Below are positions 17,600 through 25,536 of a DNA stretch of 57,497 nt, in pieces. The stretch covers positions 1 to 57,497 of the forward strand of contig LVWT01000024.1 in NCBI GenBank assembly GCA_002083405.1, given 5' to 3'. The position numbers were made by a program, and so were the translations under genes. Under the pieces are notes generated by a model. That model did no database searches, was not told the DNA's origin, and saw nothing but the letters and a program-made list of their open reading frames with translations. The DNA is from Nitrospira sp. SG-bin2. GTDB lineage: Bacteria > Nitrospirota > Nitrospiria > Nitrospirales > Nitrospiraceae. Each line of letters opens with the position of its first letter. Position 1 is the stretch's first letter.

Positions 17600-17992
17600 A
17601 TGATGGAACTTCCAATGAGAGACAGTGTCGCAACCTTCACTGAAGCATCTCCGATGGCGGTGTTCGATGTGGGCGCGCAGCTTGAGTCCGTCCGTCTGCA
17701 GGACCCGGCTCAGGCTGAAAAGGATCGAACCGTTATTCTCTTGAAGACGGAGAGCTTGCGCCTGATATTTCGATCCTTCAGCGAAGGTGCCAGCCTTCCC
17801 ACTCACAAGGCTCCCGGCCCGATCACGGTGCAGGTGTTGGACGGCCAGATTGAATTCACGGCCGGGACTAGGACGACTCCAGTCCGGAAGGGTGAAGTCC
17901 TGGCGTTGGAATCCGGAGTTCCCCATTCCGTGAAGGCGCTCAGCGATTCCGCCATTCTCATCACGGTCGCGGTGCGTCCCGAGAGTTCGTGA
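17600..17992 (+). CDS. cupin-domain protein
   Basis: 130 residues, one cupin barrel. Motif 1 region LPTHKAPGPITVQVLDGQIE has one histidine and a Lys in place of the usual second His; motif 2 GEVLALESGVPHSVKAL keeps its His. It may bind a metal weakly or not at all. The start ATGATG (17600/17603) has GAGG just upstream. It stands before a haemerythrin gene; the specific role is unknown. Confidence 0.75.
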   Translation: MMELPMRDSVATFTEASPMAVFDVGAQLESVRLQDPAQAEKDRTVILLKTESLRLIFRSFSEGASLPTHKAPGPITVQVLDGQIEFTAGTRTTPVRKGEVLALESGVPHSVKALSDSAILITVAVRPESS

Positions 17993-18018
17993 ACCCTTGC
18001 AACGGGAGATGAGGCGGC

Positions 18019-18498
18019 ATGAACGAACAGGCTACGATCACCACGTTCTACGAAGCAGATCATGATCGGCTGGATGAGCTGTTCAAGACGTTTCAACGGT
18101 TGAAACGGTCCGATTTTGCGAAAGCCAAAGACGCGTTCAAAGAATTCAAGGTCGGTCTCCAGCGACATATCGTATGGGAAGAAGAGCTGCTGTTCCCGAT
18201 GTGGGAAGAGAAAACCGGCATGATCGAGGACGGGCCGACACCCGTGATGCGGTTTGAGCATAGCCAGATCAAGCAGCTACTTGACACAATTCACCAGAAG
18301 ATGGAAAAACAAAATCCTGAGACGGATCAGGAAGAACAAGCGCTGCTCAACCTATTGAGCTCTCATAATCGAAAAGAAGAGCGGGCGCTCTATCCCGCAA
18401 TCGATAATGTGACCAGTGCGGAAGAACGCGCCACGATCTTCAGCAACATGAATACTATTCCGGAAGATCGCTACAATACCTGTTGCGGACAAGACTGA
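18019..18498 (+). CDS. haemerythrin-domain protein
   Basis: 159 residues. Haemerythrin HHE di-iron helices: DHDRLDEL, HIVWEEELLFP, FEHSQIKQLL, SHNRKEERALYP. This type senses or scavenges oxygen or nitric oxide or stores iron. C-terminal tail ends CCGQD. A second, decayed copy of this tail lies at 19036-19137, showing a past tandem duplication with the following cytochrome. Cytoplasmic (no signal). Confidence 0.9.
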   Translation: MNEQATITTFYEADHDRLDELFKTFQRLKRSDFAKAKDAFKEFKVGLQRHIVWEEELLFPMWEEKTGMIEDGPTPVMRFEHSQIKQLLDTIHQKMEKQNPETDQEEQALLNLLSSHNRKEERALYPAIDNVTSAEERATIFSNMNTIPEDRYNTCCGQD

Positions 18499-18502
18499 TT
18501 AG

Positions 18503-18569
18503 CTGGTTGATCTGGTTAACGAAACAAACCAGACAAACGAAATAGACCAGATCGACTAGAAAGACCAAA
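18503..18569 (+). repeat. A/C-rich leader repeat, AACAAACCAGACAAACG family, copy 1
   Basis: GAAACAAACCAGACAAACGA, then AATAGACCAG and further GACYA units up to the ATG of the cytochrome at 18570. No Shine-Dalgarno sequence is visible between the repeat and the start. Confidence 0.75.
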
Positions 18570-19019
18570 ATGACCAAAATAAGCTACTTGAACGTTTTCG
18601 GCATTCTGCTCACAGCCTGGCTGGGCATGTCGCTTCCACCGCTGTCCGATAGGCCCGCCTCGGCCGAGTCGTCCGTCTCACAACCGGGTGTGAAGCGTAG
18701 TGTTGAGCGAGGCCGGGACATCTTCCACGGCAATGGGGGCTGCTCCTACTGCCATGGAATGGACGCCTATCTCGATCGATTGCCACATATGAAGGAGGAC
18801 ATCGCCGCGCGCATTGCGCGGCTGAATCCCCCTCCGACCGACCTGCGTGATGCCGGTGTCCTTCGCCTGAAGACGAACAAGGAACGAGCCCGCGCCATAC
18901 GGGAAGGCCATCCGAGCACCGGCAGGTCTCGAGAGTTCACTATGAACGATCGAGACATGGCCGATATCTTGTTCTATCTGGCGTTTATCAGAAAAGATCC
19001 CAACCCGGAAAAGGATTGA
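18570..19019 (+). CDS. monohaem c-type cytochrome, duplicate A
   Basis: 149 residues, exported. N-terminus MTKISYLNVFGILLTAWLGM. Haem motif CSYCH. It shares most residues with the protein at 19199 (ARLNPPPTDLRD, LKTNKER.RAIREGHP, LAFIRKD). In copy B the stretch after REGHP is GTGMFPDTTM; here it is STGRSREFTM, so one of two candidate methionine ligands is replaced by Arg. This may change the haem ligand or midpoint potential. The start is directly after an A/C-rich repeat. Confidence 0.85.
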   Translation: MTKISYLNVFGILLTAWLGMSLPPLSDRPASAESSVSQPGVKRSVERGRDIFHGNGGCSYCHGMDAYLDRLPHMKEDIAARIARLNPPPTDLRDAGVLRLKTNKERARAIREGHPSTGRSREFTMNDRDMADILFYLAFIRKDPNPEKD

Positions 19020-19035
19020 TCATGACGGAAAGTGG

Positions 19036-19137
19036 GTAATCGATAACGTGACTTGTGCGGAAGAGCGTGCAACCGTGTTCGGCAGCATGAACGCTATTCC
19101 GAAAGACCGGTACAATCCCTGTTGCGGACAAGACTGA
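19036..19137 (+). pseudogene. haemerythrin C-terminal relic
   Basis: Translation in frame with the stop at 19135 gives NVTCAEERATVFGSMNAIP then KDRYNPCCGQD, nearly the same as the intact haemerythrin tail at 18019-18498. Upstream haemerythrin helices are absent. The DNA after the stop repeats the 18499 spacer (CTGGTTGAT.T.GTTAAC). Confidence 0.85.
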
Positions 19138-19140
19138 TTC

Positions 19141-19198
19141 CCTGGTTGATTTTGTTAACCAAACAAACCAGACAAACGAAATAGACCAAACAGACCAC
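19141..19198 (+). repeat. A/C-rich leader repeat, AACAAACCAGACAAACG family, copy 2
   Basis: AAACAAACCAGACAAACGAA then ATAGACCAAACAGACCAC, running directly into the ATG at 19199. It is nearly identical to copy 1, as part of the duplicated unit. Confidence 0.8.
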
Positions 19199-19654
19199 AT
19201 GACCAAAACAAGCTACTTGAACGTTTGCGGCATTCTGCTCACAGTCTGGTTGGGCATGCCGTTTCCACTGCTGTCGGATAGCCCCGCCTGGGCCGAGTCC
19301 GCTCCGTCGCCACCCGGTGGAACATTGACAGGAAATGTTGCCCAGGGTCGGGAGATCTTCAACGGGAAGGGCGTCTGCTACTATTGTCACGGGATCGATG
19401 GATATCTCACCAGGACACCTCGCCTGGAAAAAGATACTGCCGCGCTCATTGCACGGCTGAATCCTCCCCCAACGGACTTGCGCGATCCGGTCGGTCTGAA
19501 ACTGAAAACCAACAAGGAGCGGTCCCGCGCCATCCGGGAAGGCCATCCTGGCACCGGCATGTTTCCCGACACGACCATGAGCGATCAGGACCTCGCCGAT
19601 ACGCTGCTCTACCTTGCGTTTATACGAAAAGACCACAACCCCACAGCAGAGTAA
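19199..19654 (+). CDS. monohaem c-type cytochrome, duplicate B
   Basis: 151 residues, exported. Paralogue of the 18570 protein; haem motif CYYCH. It keeps GTGMFPDTTM after REGHP, with the usual methionine. No ribosome site is visible; the A/C-rich repeat ends at the start codon. Confidence 0.85.
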   Translation: MTKTSYLNVCGILLTVWLGMPFPLLSDSPAWAESAPSPPGGTLTGNVAQGREIFNGKGVCYYCHGIDGYLTRTPRLEKDTAALIARLNPPPTDLRDPVGLKLKTNKERSRAIREGHPGTGMFPDTTMSDQDLADTLLYLAFIRKDHNPTAE

Positions 19655-19865
19655 GTGCGGTCATGCGGTGGGTTTCATAGGCAATGGCACGACTGATGGT
19701 GCGCCCCGGAACCTCAGGGTGCCTATAGGTAGGAATGACCGCTCCGTCTACAGTGAATGCTCGATCCAAATCTCTTTCTGCCATCCAGCAGAGATAGACC
19801 GGCTTGCTGTTGGTATCCGTCTGTCGAGCGGCGCTGATCCCCCGCAGCTGCCTGATTTTTGTCAT
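19620..19865 (-). pseudogene. possible fragment of an NDP-forming acyl-CoA ligase-like protein
   Basis: Open frame of about 81 codons. The stretch SKPVYLCWMAERDLDRAF, then IPTYRHPEVPGRTISRAIAY, resembles the segment of NDP-forming acetyl-CoA synthetases with KPV..W, IPVYR.PE.A.RAL. The rest of the roughly 700-residue enzyme is absent. Its 3' end overlaps the cytochrome gene at 19199. It could also be a short unknown gene. Confidence 0.35.
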
Positions 19866-19910
19866 TGTGAAGTCCCGACATGATGAGTGCCGTGCGCGCG
19901 TCACTCCTTG

Positions 19911-20270
19911 CTAACTGACGATGTCAGGTGGCGACATGGCTCTGATATAGGACAACACGTCCAGGATCTGTTCGTCCGACAGCTTGCCGCGGAATCCGTG
20001 CATCGGGCTGAATAGCACGCCGTTCGAGATTGCCACGAGCAGTTCCCAGTCCGTTTTCGAGCGGGTGATGCGAGACTGCAGATTCGCCGGACGCACGATC
20101 AAGTCTTCGCTGTCGGGGCCGTTCCCGTCCAATTTGGATCCATGGCAACGAAGGCACTGTTGTTCATACACGCCTTGCCCGATCTTTGGATTTCCGCGAG
20201 ACATCTGCGCCGAAACCCAGGACGTTCCGATTAGGAGGAGGATGACAACAGCAGCCAGTGTCGTTTTCAT
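19911..20270 (-). CDS. monohaem c-type cytochrome
   Basis: 119 residues. Signal peptide ending VSAQ. Haem motif CLRCH, then GSKLDGNGPDS; likely methionine ligand in LFSPMHGF; C-terminal helix QILDVLSYIRAM. AAAGGGATCGATC precedes the ATG. It is the last gene of a minus-strand block; 12 bases separate it from the Usp gene upstream. Confidence 0.87.
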   Translation of the reverse strand: MKTTLAAVVILLLIGTSWVSAQMSRGNPKIGQGVYEQQCLRCHGSKLDGNGPDSEDLIVRPANLQSRITRSKTDWELLVAISNGVLFSPMHGFRGKLSDEQILDVLSYIRAMSPPDIVS

Positions 20271-20282
20271 GATCGATCCCTT

Positions 20283-21140
20283 TCACCGTATGACAAGGAT
20301 GGGACATGTCACCTGATGGACGATGGCGTGTGACACGCTTCCCAGGAGGAAGCGGTCGATTCCCTTGCGCCCGTGCGAAGCGACCACCACCAAATCCATG
20401 GCTTGCGCCTGCTCTCCGACCATCGCCGCCGGATTGCCTACCGCCACCTTTGTGCTGACCGTATATCGGGAATCCAGGAGCTTGGCCGCAGTGGCCTTGA
20501 CGAATTCCTCCGCATAGGACTCTGCGCCTTCCCACCAGGCTCTTGCCCCCAGCGCGTCATAGGGGCTGTCTAAGCCGACGGGGACGACGGCATTGAGCAC
20601 ACACAGTTCGACCGGCGTCGCAAACTGGTGACGGGTCAGCCACTGCGTGATTCGATCGGCGTCATCATGGCCTTCAATAGCGACCAGTACCCGCTTAATC
20701 GGCCGCGCGGGTCCTTTGACGATCAACGTGGGACGAAATGCATGCGACAGCACGCGATGAGAGACGCTGCCAAGGACGGTTTCAGCGACACGGCTGCGGC
20801 CGCGCGCGCCAACGACGACGAGGTCGGCCGCGACGGTTTGAGCGCTGTCGAGAATGATCTGAGCGGGGCTGCCGATTTCATTGACCTTTCGCAGGGTCTC
20901 TACATCGGGCGGAACCATGGCGGCTGCGCGTTCAAGCAGTTGACGGCCTGCGTCCACCATCGCGTTACGAAAGTCGTCGTAGCCTTGCAGATTGGTCATC
21001 TCGGCTATGAGCGGCTGCTCGAAAAAACCGAGATTGACCCCGTGCACCAGCGTGACGTCTGTTGGATGATAGACATGAAACGTCTGGGTGACAGCGGTAA
21101 AGGCCTGGTCCGACCAATCGATGCCGATCGCGATTCTCAT
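20283..21140 (-). CDS. tandem universal stress protein (UspA)
   Basis: 285 residues, two Usp domains (about 1-143 and 147-285). Each domain has a G-x2-G-x9-G-(S/T) ATP-binding motif: GARGRSRVAETVLGSVSH in the first and SHGRKGIDRFLLGSVSH in the second. AAGGAG lies eight bases before the ATG. Cytoplasmic stress protein. Confidence 0.92.
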   Translation of the reverse strand: MRIAIGIDWSDQAFTAVTQTFHVYHPTDVTLVHGVNLGFFEQPLIAEMTNLQGYDDFRNAMVDAGRQLLERAAAMVPPDVETLRKVNEIGSPAQIILDSAQTVAADLVVVGARGRSRVAETVLGSVSHRVLSHAFRPTLIVKGPARPIKRVLVAIEGHDDADRITQWLTRHQFATPVELCVLNAVVPVGLDSPYDALGARAWWEGAESYAEEFVKATAAKLLDSRYTVSTKVAVGNPAAMVGEQAQAMDLVVVASHGRKGIDRFLLGSVSHAIVHQVTCPILVIR

Positions 21141-21164
21141 ACGTGGGACTCCTTCGTCTCTTCG

Positions 21165-21719
21165 TCAAAACAGAGGATGGGGCGATGTGCCGAACGGAAG
21201 CGTACGCGGCGAATCGCCGAGATTGCCGCGAATGCGCCACTCACCTTCTTCCATCACGAGGTAGTGCACTTCCTCATGCCAACTGTCGATGGGAACATAC
21301 AAACCGCTGGTTTTGGACCGTGCCCACAGATGGCCGGTGCAGGTGACCTCCAGCACGGTCTGGCTTCCCGATCCGACCTTGGTGAATTTGCTGAGGATAT
21401 GGGTGCTAGCAATCTCTTGATACTCGTCGAAGAGGTCTTTCCAAACCTTGCGGATATCATCCTTCTTGAGCCCATGATAGTTGTAGTGCTGAGAGTAGAC
21501 GGCCATGACCCTGTCGAGATCATGGGCCTTCACCGCCTGTTCAGCCCGCTCGAATACGGCCACGACGGACTTGACGGCAACGTCGTCCACTTCGATTACG
21601 GAACCGGCCGGAACGACGATCTTGGCCTGCGCCGTGCCTCCCGAGCCGGTCAGGGTCAGGCAAAAGCACATGAATAAAATAGTGACGGCGGCATACATGT
21701 TCCGGCCTCCAACAGGCAT
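21165..21719 (-). CDS. exported SnoaL/NTF2-like protein, paralogue 1
   Basis: About 184 residues with a signal segment. NTF2/SnoaL-like fold with YNYHGLKKDDIRKVWKDLF, EVTCTGHLW, IDSWHEEVHYLV and a PHPLF end. It is clearly paralogous to the protein at 37607. Start taken at 21719 (GGGAGA upstream); ATG at 21698 has GGAGG seven bases upstream and is a real alternative; earlier ATGs are unlikely. Function unknown; located among stress genes. Confidence 0.75.
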   Translation of the reverse strand: MPVGGRNMYAAVTILFMCFCLTLTGSGGTAQAKIVVPAGSVIEVDDVAVKSVVAVFERAEQAVKAHDLDRVMAVYSQHYNYHGLKKDDIRKVWKDLFDEYQEIASTHILSKFTKVGSGSQTVLEVTCTGHLWARSKTSGLYVPIDSWHEEVHYLVMEEGEWRIRGNLGDSPRTLPFGTSPHPLF

Positions 21720-21794
21720 CGCATTCTCCCTTCCTCGTTGCATCACAGGCAGCTTCTCCACCGGCTTCATCACAGACGCTCGCGAATCATGCGG

Positions 21795-22466
21795 CTAGAC
21801 GGAGGAAGGCTCTGCCCGCTCGCGCATCGCTTCCTCAGCCAGGTTCAAGTACTCCACGACATCACGATCGTCGACCTGGGCGAAATCGACATAGTGATTT
21901 CCTACCGCCCAGAATGGGTCTGGTGTGGCAATCACCACCAACTCATCGACTTGCGCGCGGGCTTCCCGAATAGTCTCCACCGGGCCGACCGGGATGGCTC
22001 CAATCAGGCGTCGCGGCTTGAGATGTCTGATGGATTGGACGGATGCGAAGAAGGTCGAGCCGGTGGCGATGCCGTCGTCTACGAGAATGATGGTGCGATC
22101 GGTGACAATGGGAAGCCGGCGGTCTTGCCGATAGAGAACCTGACGGCGCGCAATCTCCTCCTGCTGGGCCTGAACAAGCTGTTGGATCTCCGCCGGGGAG
22201 AGACGAAACGCCGCCATCGCTTCCGGATTCAGATAGACCACTCCTGTCTCGCCCACCGCGCCCAAGGCGTACTCCGGATTATCCGGCGCGCCCAGCTTGC
22301 GGGTAATGAACACGTCCAGCGGAAGATGCAGCCCCAGGCTCAATTGGTACCCGACCGCCACGCCGCCACGGGGGAGCGCCAGGATGAGGGTTCCCGGCTG
22401 GTCACGGTAGCTGCTCAGTCGTTCGACGAGCCGGTGACCGGCCTCTTCACGATTCTTGAAAATCAT
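21795..22466 (-). CDS. phosphoribosyltransferase family protein
   Basis: 223 residues. PRPP-binding motif IILVDDGIATGST with flanking hydrophobic strand, and an N-terminal LPRGGVAVGYQL. This stand-alone type is often next to stress genes or dienelactone hydrolase-like genes; substrate unknown. An A/C-rich sequence of the GACCA type (22467-22556, minus strand) precedes the start with no clear ribosome site. Confidence 0.88.
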   Translation of the reverse strand: MIFKNREEAGHRLVERLSSYRDQPGTLILALPRGGVAVGYQLSLGLHLPLDVFITRKLGAPDNPEYALGAVGETGVVYLNPEAMAAFRLSPAEIQQLVQAQQEEIARRQVLYRQDRRLPIVTDRTIILVDDGIATGSTFFASVQSIRHLKPRRLIGAIPVGPVETIREARAQVDELVVIATPDPFWAVGNHYVDFAQVDDRDVVEYLNLAEEAMRERAEPSSV

Positions 22467-22556
22467 AATACGGTCTATCCCGGCTATTTGGTCGTTCTAG
22501 TCTTTCTCGTCTATCCAGCCCTGCATCAAGACTGGATAGGCCAGGCAGACCGTTCG
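22467..22556 (-). repeat. A/C-rich leader repeat, divergent copy (minus strand)
   Basis: Read on the minus strand: GACGAGAAAGACTAGAACGA, then CCAAATAGCCGGGATAGACC, directly before the phosphoribosyltransferase start. It is a weaker match to the family but in the same position and sense. Confidence 0.45.
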
Positions 22557-22557
22557 A

Positions 22558-22713
22558 CTACTTGATGCCGCTGGTCACCCCGACTCCGATCAGAAACATG
22601 GCCGCCAAGATCAGCAAAGCCATCAGCCACCACAGGTGGCGGCGACGTCCGGTCTCTTCGTGCTGCCAATGGACGTCCCACGGGATCTCGAGATATTTTT
22701 GATGCCGGAACAT
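22558..22713 (-). CDS. 51-residue single-span membrane protein
   Basis: Short gene. It begins MFRHQKYLEIPWDVHWQHEE, then RRRHLWWLMALLILAAMFLI, ending VGVTSGIK. One transmembrane helix (about 28-47) with a positive RRR before it and an aromatic-rich cytoplasmic start. AAGGAGGACACC stands immediately before the ATG, strong support for translation. It lies between the hsp20 and phosphoribosyltransferase genes on the same strand. No family recognised. Confidence 0.75.
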   Translation of the reverse strand: MFRHQKYLEIPWDVHWQHEETGRRRHLWWLMALLILAAMFLIGVGVTSGIK

Positions 22714-22729
22714 GGTGTCCTCCTTTTCC

Positions 22730-23203
22730 TCACGACACCTTCACCTCGATCGATTTCGGCCTGGCCTTCTCCGACTTCGGGAGACGTACGTTTAATACGC
22801 CATCCTTGTACTCGGCGCTGACCTTGGAGCCGTCGGCATCTTCGGGAAGGGTGAAGCTCCGCATGAAGCTGCCGTAGGCCCGTTCCACCCTGTGATACTT
22901 CTTGCCCTTCTCCTCTTTCTCATATTTGCGTTCTCCGCTGATCGAGAGGACGTCGTCAAGGACGTTGATCTTGATCTCTTCCTTCTTCATCTCGGGAAGT
23001 TCAGCTTTCACGACGTATCCCTTGTCGTCTTCGCTGATGTCGACGAGGGGTGACCATTCAGCGACCGCCATGGCTTCCTTCTTTTCACCGCTCGTCGCTA
23101 TCGGGGCGCGCCCAAAGATCGTCGAAAGGCGTTTCTCCATATCTTCGAATTCTCTCCACGGATTCCAACGAGCCGACGGCTCCCATCTGCTGAGTCCGGA
23201 CAT
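22730..23203 (-). CDS. Hsp20/alpha-crystallin small heat-shock protein
   Basis: 157 residues. Alpha-crystallin domain (about 45-150): PLVDISEDDKGYVVKAELP, then DDVLSISGERKYE, AYGSFMRSFTLPEDAD, and the end motif GVLNVRLPKSE. Holdase chaperone. AAGGAGGG is seven bases before the ATG. It is the first gene of the minus-strand stress block. Confidence 0.93.
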   Translation of the reverse strand: MSGLSRWEPSARWNPWREFEDMEKRLSTIFGRAPIATSGEKKEAMAVAEWSPLVDISEDDKGYVVKAELPEMKKEEIKINVLDDVLSISGERKYEKEEKGKKYHRVERAYGSFMRSFTLPEDADGSKVSAEYKDGVLNVRLPKSEKARPKSIEVKVS

Positions 23204-23803
23204 GGCAGACCCTCCTTATTTTGTTAATCAATAGGTATGGTTACGGTCATTCCTGCCGGGCATCTCTACGCCGTCAGGACTCTCTGTTCGGTGAGGTGCG
23301 ACCGCTGCAGAGTCAGATTGCATCGGTAATGCCACGTTGATGGCAGATAGAAACAGGCCCGGTCGATTGTACAGATTCAAGGAGTTGCGAGCTTGGCGAG
23401 GTGCAGGCCATGCACTGTGGATTGACACGCTGTTGCATTACAGGGCAGGACAGTTTCTGGCACTGTGGAATCTTTGGACAATCGATAACGCTCGGCAGAC
23501 AGTTTGTGCTAATTGGCTCGGTCAGCCAAAGTCCGTGGTGCGGATTGGGGGACTAGGTGATTGTTTGAGCCTGCCACGCAATCTTGACAAGGCCATTAGT
23601 CGGGCATAAACTTACTAAGTATAAATCAAGCTCGGAATGGTAAATGAGCCGAGCGTATCGCGCATCTTGCACGGCGCTAGGGGCTGCTGTGATGCGGAGG
23701 GAGGTGCCGATACAGAAAGGAGGGGGCAGTTAGTTTCGACCCTTGCGGGGGTTGCTATGGTGTATTACTTCGTTGCGTAACGGTTCGAACGAAAGGAGTA
23801 ACC
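23204..23803. other. 600-base gene-free region
   Basis: No convincing gene; one 90-codon plus-strand frame (23337-23609) lacks a ribosome site and family features. It should hold the hsp20 promoter (minus) and the promoter of the 27-residue gene (plus). TTCGTT and AACGAA (23769-23774 and 23788-23793) form an inverted repeat just before that gene's ribosome site. Confidence 0.4.
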
Positions 23804-23887
23804 ATGGATAGCACATTCTTAATGTTCGCGGTCGTCATGTTCGGGATCCTGGTCGGCGGGATCGTTGTGTATAAGAAAAGCCAGTAA
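23804..23887 (+). CDS. 27-residue membrane microprotein A
   Basis: Start ATG with GAAAGGAGTAACC upstream. Sequence begins MDSTFLMFAVVMFG and ends VGGIVVYKKSQ: one hydrophobic helix then a positive YKKS tail. It matches microprotein B (26476-26556, minus) in length, arrangement and tail. Two copies with good ribosome sites argue that this is a real gene. Function unknown. Confidence 0.75.
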   Translation: MDSTFLMFAVVMFGILVGGIVVYKKSQ

Positions 23888-24162
23888 ACCGTCGCGTCTC
23901 AGTCATCCGATAGGCGGCACGTGGTGACTCGGTTTCGTCTCTTGTAAGGTGTGTCTTCCTCTCTTCGAGATTGTTCCCGGGTGAAGTGGTGGTGTGTGCC
24001 ATGACCGAGTCACTGGTGCTTCCCACGATCACTGCACAAGTAATCCTCTGATATTTCAGTTGGAATCGTCCGTCCGAGCTTCCCAACCACCTGCCGGTAT
24101 TGGCGAGCATTTATTGTCCCTCGACATGGCTCGGCACGGGCTGAATGCTGGCCGCGGTTGCA
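23888..24162. other. gene-free region between convergent genes
   Basis: About 275 bases between the microprotein A gene and the mlaA gene's end. No gene, and no strong terminator hairpin. Confidence 0.4.
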
Positions 24163-25095
24163 CTACTCTTGAATAGCCTTGGCCCGCTTCTGGAGATAGG
24201 CGTTGCGGACGGCGCTATAGAGATCGACCGTAGATTCTTCGACGCCCTGATATTTTTCAAGGTTGAGTGAGCGGTCATTCACCACTTCGGTTACTTTTGA
24301 AGTGAACAGGATGAGAGAAGTCGTGGTTCGATTTTGATGGGGAATCGCAGACGGAATCTCGCCGATTTCAATGATGGGCAGAGCCAGCCAGTGAATAGGG
24401 TTGAGGAAAATATCCCCGACATATCCAGCCAAGTCCCGAACTGTAAACGGCGGATAGAGCGGCACGATAATGTACGGTCCTGGTGTGACTCCATAGAAAC
24501 CGAGTGTTTGGCCTAAATCTTCTTCAGGCGTCTTCAGATTCATGTCGCTTGCCCAATCGATAAATCCGGCAATACCAACCGTGGTGTTCACGAGAAAACG
24601 GCCGGTCTCGATTCCTGCTCCACGGAACTTTCCCTGCAAGATGTTATTGACGAGTCGCGGTACGAATCTCGTGTTATAAAAAAAGTTACTGACCCCGATT
24701 TGAACCGGATTCGGCAGGATAAAGTCATAGCCTTTGGCCACCGGCTTCAGTATCCACCGGTCCATCTGCCGGTTGAATTCAAAAACCTTTGTGTTGACCG
24801 GTTCCAACGGATCGTATTCTTCGATGTCCGTCTCGCCGGGTTTGGCAAAGGGATCGAACGGTTCTTCTTGCGAATTCCGGCCAACGGCGGTGGCCGGCGC
24901 AGCAGCTGAAGATGCCGCGACGATAGGAGCCTTTGTGTTCGAGTATTCAGTTCCAGGGGGCTGAAGAGTTTTTGAGGCTACTTGGCTGGCGCAACCAGAG
25001 AATATTAGAAGCGCAACAGTCAGGGTGAGTCCAACCATCGTACCCTTTAACTGGATCGGTATCCCGTATAGTCCGGCCATCATAGTTTTCACCAC
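24163..25095 (-). CDS. mlaA: MlaA (VacJ) outer-membrane lipoprotein
   Basis: 310 residues. Lipobox IFSGCAS near residue 35. A linker rich in Ala/Pro is followed by the MlaA domain: DPLEPVNTKVFEFNRQMDRW, VSNFFYNTRFVPRLVNNILQ, ETGRFLVNTTVGIAGF, EDLGQTLGFYGVTPGPYIIV. It removes phospholipid from the outer leaflet and works with the Mla transporter, which here lies 19 kb away (3-6.7 kb). Start GTG at 25095 (or GTG 25092, ATG 25083) after GGGGGGAGC. Confidence 0.9.
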   Translation of the reverse strand: MVKTMMAGLYGIPIQLKGTMVGLTLTVALLIFSGCASQVASKTLQPPGTEYSNTKAPIVAASSAAAPATAVGRNSQEEPFDPFAKPGETDIEEYDPLEPVNTKVFEFNRQMDRWILKPVAKGYDFILPNPVQIGVSNFFYNTRFVPRLVNNILQGKFRGAGIETGRFLVNTTVGIAGFIDWASDMNLKTPEEDLGQTLGFYGVTPGPYIIVPLYPPFTVRDLAGYVGDIFLNPIHWLALPIIEIGEIPSAIPHQNRTTTSLILFTSKVTEVVNDRSLNLEKYQGVEESTVDLYSAVRNAYLQKRAKAIQE

Positions 25096-25536
25096 GCTCC
25101 CCCCATAGAATCAAGCAAATCAACCCGTTATCGGCAGGTGGGTGCGCACTTTATCAAAAGCCGGTTCAATCGCCAATCATTAATTTCAGCCTATGTCGGA
25201 TGTTGCATTATGCGACAGGATGAGAGAGTGCCCTGGGGCGGTTGGCACCAGCCTTCAACAGAGACAGCCCCGGAAGCGAGAGAAAGGAAATACTTCATCA
25301 CTCGATAGTGAGAGATTCCCCTCTCTCACAAGTATGGCATCGTCATTGCGTTCTTTCGCATAATCAAGCGGGAGGAGAAGGGGGGTTACCGCAACTACTG
25401 TCCATCGGTCGAGATCTTCTATGATTTTAGTCTCGCCCGTAGCTCTGACGCATTGGTGTCTCAGTATCTGTGGGAGAGGAGCGGTGCCGTCTCACATCGA
25501 TTGACCGGAAATCTCAACCTCGGGAGGATGACGCCG
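25096..25536. other. divergent promoter region, 440 bases
   Basis: Between mlaA (minus) and usp (plus). GTGAGAGA and TCTCTCAC (25308-25329) form a perfect 8-bp hairpin with a TTCCCC loop. No gene seen. Confidence 0.4.

Noticed and set aside
20628..21677. Long plus-strand open frame of about 349 codons
   Set aside because: It runs antisense to the Usp and NTF2-like genes, which have family motifs and ribosome sites.
23337..23609. 90-codon plus-strand frame in a gene-free region
   Set aside because: No ribosome site, no signal or family features.
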